A DNA stretch of 6,868 nucleotides from Lawsonibacter sp. (GTDB lineage Bacteria > Bacillota > Clostridia > Oscillospirales > Oscillospiraceae), in assembly GCA_022793355.1 (NCBI GenBank), contig JAAWCR010000135.1:1-6868 (forward strand), in the 5' to 3' direction. This document shows, in pieces, positions 5,694 through 6,868 of this stretch. The position numbers and the translations under genes are program-made. Under the pieces are notes generated by a model. It was not told the origin of the DNA. It did no database searches and was given only the letters and a program-made list of their open reading frames with translations. The first letter of the stretch is position 1; each line of letters starts with the position of its first letter.

Positions 5694-5717
5694 GTAGGGC
5701 GAATATCATCCGCCCTA
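5694..5717 (+). repeat. Short REP-like palindrome upstream of mutL
   Basis: The element begins GTAGGGCG and ends CGCCCTA, with a 7-bp stem TAGGGCG (5695-5701) and CGCCCTA (5711-5717) around nine bases. It occupies most of the gap between the membrane-protein stop (5722-5720) and the mutL start (5665). Its GTAGGG head and GCCC tail link it loosely to the other three elements. It could modulate read-through into mutL, but there is no T-run on the minus strand. Confidence 0.5.
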
Positions 5718-5719
5718 GC

Positions 5720-6247
5720 TTAATGGTCTGCGACCGGCTCCAGGGTGTCCCAGACCATCGCAAGCGTACCCTGTGAGGGAGAGAAGCGGTTGGTCTCATA
5801 GCTGATATAGTAGGCGGTACCATCCGTTTTGAGAAAGGCCTCAACCAGCATCGGGTAGCGCAGCGTAAGCGGCGTCCCGTCTGATGTTTGAGCTCGCAGT
5901 GTGAGCGTTTTGGAGTTGATGCTTTCAATGGTAACATAGGTTGTGACGGAGGTGGTCTGATAGAGCCTGTACAGCCATGTGAACTGGAGCGCACTGCACA
6001 GCGCCAGAACCGCCAGCAAAAGGGCGAGCGGCTTCCACGCCTTCTGCCGGAACCCCCGCACCAGCAATACAATGGCCCAAATGAGGGTCAGGCCAAGGCC
6101 AAGGAACGGAACCAGACTCAGAGACTCATTGACAGAATAGGAAAAAACCTCGTAAATGCCATAACGGGCCATCACACGGTTGCAGAGGAAACAGAACCAG
6201 AGAAAGCCCAGAAGAAGCAATACGATACCGCTGACGCACTTTTTCAT
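5720..6247 (-). CDS. Hypothetical three-helix membrane protein between mutS and mutL
   Basis: Protein of 175 aa that I do not recognise. It has three predicted membrane helices at about 5-23 (after the MKKC start, so helix one may be an uncleaved signal anchor), 43-64 and 72-91. A C-terminal soluble domain of about 80 residues (98-175) is rich in Thr, Ser and Tyr. It looks mostly beta-stranded, which suggests a small beta-fold outside the membrane (inference from TYVTIESINSKTLTLRA and similar alternation). ATG 6247 is supported by GGAG 9 nt upstream. It lies 55 bp after mutS and shows visibly lower GC and less GC-biased third positions than mutS or mutL. This fits late insertion into a mutS-mutL unit. 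No repair-related motif is present; co-transcription is likely positional only. Confidence 0.78.
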   Translation of the reverse strand: MKKCVSGIVLLLLGFLWFCFLCNRVMARYGIYEVFSYSVNESLSLVPFLGLGLTLIWAIVLLVRGFRQKAWKPLALLLAVLALCSALQFTWLYRLYQTTSVTTYVTIESINSKTLTLRAQTSDGTPLTLRYPMLVEAFLKTDGTAYYISYETNRFSPSQGTLAMVWDTLEPVADH

Positions 6248-6302
6248 GAATCATAACTCCAAAGCGATTTTGATGGTTCCACTGAATACAACTCCCTGGG
6301 GC

Positions 6303-6868
6303 CTAACCCCCGTTCAAATCCTGCTTCAGCTCGGCCAGCAGGTTCAGCGCTTCAATGGGGGAGAGGATGTTCACATCGGTCATCCGCAGCTTTTTTAAAA
6401 CAGTCTCCCCACCCAGGTCCATCAGGGACACCTGGTCCTCAGCGGGGGCTGAGGCGGCGGGAGCGGGACGCCAGTCCTGGCTCTCCAGTTCCTCCAGAAT
6501 CTCCCGGGCCCGGCGTACCACCCGGTCGGGCACTCCGGCCAGCTTGGCCACCTCCACGCCGTAGCTCTGGTCGGCCCCGCCCCGGACGATCTTCCGCAGG
6601 AAAATCACATCACCGCCCCGCTTTTTGGCGGCAATGTTGTAGTTTTTTACTCCGGGAATGTCACCCTCCAGGGCGGTGAGCTCGTGGTAGTGGGTCGCGA
6701 AAAGAGTCTTGGCCCCCAGGCGCTTGCGGTCGGCGCAGTGCTCCAGCACCGCCCGGGCGATGGCCATGCCATCATAGGTGGAGGTGCCCCGGCCGATCTC
6801 GTCCAGGATAAGCAGCGACTGACTGGTGGCGTGGTTGAGCAGGGCGGCCACCTCGGTCATCTCCACCA
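6303..6868 (-). CDS. mutS: DNA mismatch repair protein MutS, C-terminal part (5' end beyond window)
   Basis: MutS binds mismatches and, on ATP binding, forms a clamp that recruits MutL. Only the last 188 or so residues are here; the frame stays open through the right edge, where the partial codons read (M)VEMTEV as inside the MutS ATPase domain. Seen: SLLILDEIGRGTSTYDG (Walker B and signature region), ATHYHEL (the conserved His loop), SYGVEVAKLAGVP, then the helical REILEELE dimerisation segment. An Ala/Pro-rich linker leads to QVSLM, which resembles the QxSLF sliding-clamp motif found in MutS tails (inference). It ends in a short conserved helix, DVNILSPIEALNLLAELK. The TAG stop sits in a small GGGG/CCCC hairpin. 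Confidence 0.96.
   Translation of the reverse strand, partial: VEMTEVAALLNHATSQSLLILDEIGRGTSTYDGMAIARAVLEHCADRKRLGAKTLFATHYHELTALEGDIPGVKNYNIAAKKRGGDVIFLRKIVRGGADQSYGVEVAKLAGVPDRVVRRAREILEELESQDWRPAPAASAPAEDQVSLMDLGGETVLKKLRMTDVNILSPIEALNLLAELKQDLNGG

Noticed and set aside
6128..6133. TTGACA hexamer on the plus strand
   Set aside because: It lies inside the minus-strand membrane-protein gene, without a matching -10 and with no plus-strand gene downstream.
6864..6866. GTG as a start codon for the mutS frame
   Set aside because: It encodes an internal Val of the MutS ATPase domain. The frame continues past the window edge, so the gene is simply truncated.

Overview
The window is GC-rich, densely coding DNA with strong AGGAGG-type ribosome binding sites. 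It looks like a Clostridia (Firmicutes) chromosome, probably a high-GC gut Oscillospiraceae relative of the Flavonifractor/Lawsonibacter/Intestinimonas kind. That placement rests on composition and on the character of MutL, MutS, Maf and Dut. It is an inference, not a database match.

Layout from left to right: (1) a nearly complete maf gene (minus strand, running off the left edge), preceded on the same strand by a small XRE-family repressor gene. (2) A 76-bp divergent intergenic region with a perfect-consensus sigma-A promoter (TTGACA, 17 bp, TATAAT) and two copies of a 15-bp inverted repeat that look like repressor operators. This promoter drives a small plus-strand protein of the DUF6809 type. 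(3) A GC-rich hairpin between convergent genes. (4) A minus-strand run, read from right to left: the 3' end of mutS, a small three-helix membrane protein, mutL, dut, a DUF2262-type protein, and a NADAR-family protein 2 bp behind it. This run is probably one or a few transcripts.

Most recognisable genes concern genome and nucleotide-pool integrity. MutS and MutL do mismatch repair, Dut removes dUTP, Maf of the YhdE type hydrolyses dTTP/UTP-like nucleotides, and NADAR proteins cleave ADP-ribose-type or riboflavin-intermediate N-glycosidic bonds. Whether the NADAR/DUF2262 pair is functionally tied to repair or only co-located is open.

The most unusual structure lies inside mutL. The linker between the ATPase and endonuclease domains holds eight 30-bp tandem repeats (a 10-residue P-P-V-E-G-S-P repeat). 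The array is bounded by two 27-bp hairpin elements in opposite orientation. The two hairpins differ at only four positions, and these form two compensating base-pair swaps. Related elements starting GTAGGG lie at the dut stop codon and between the membrane-protein gene and mutL. This suggests a dispersed REP/BIME-like palindromic repeat family that has entered, or been captured by, protein-coding sequence.
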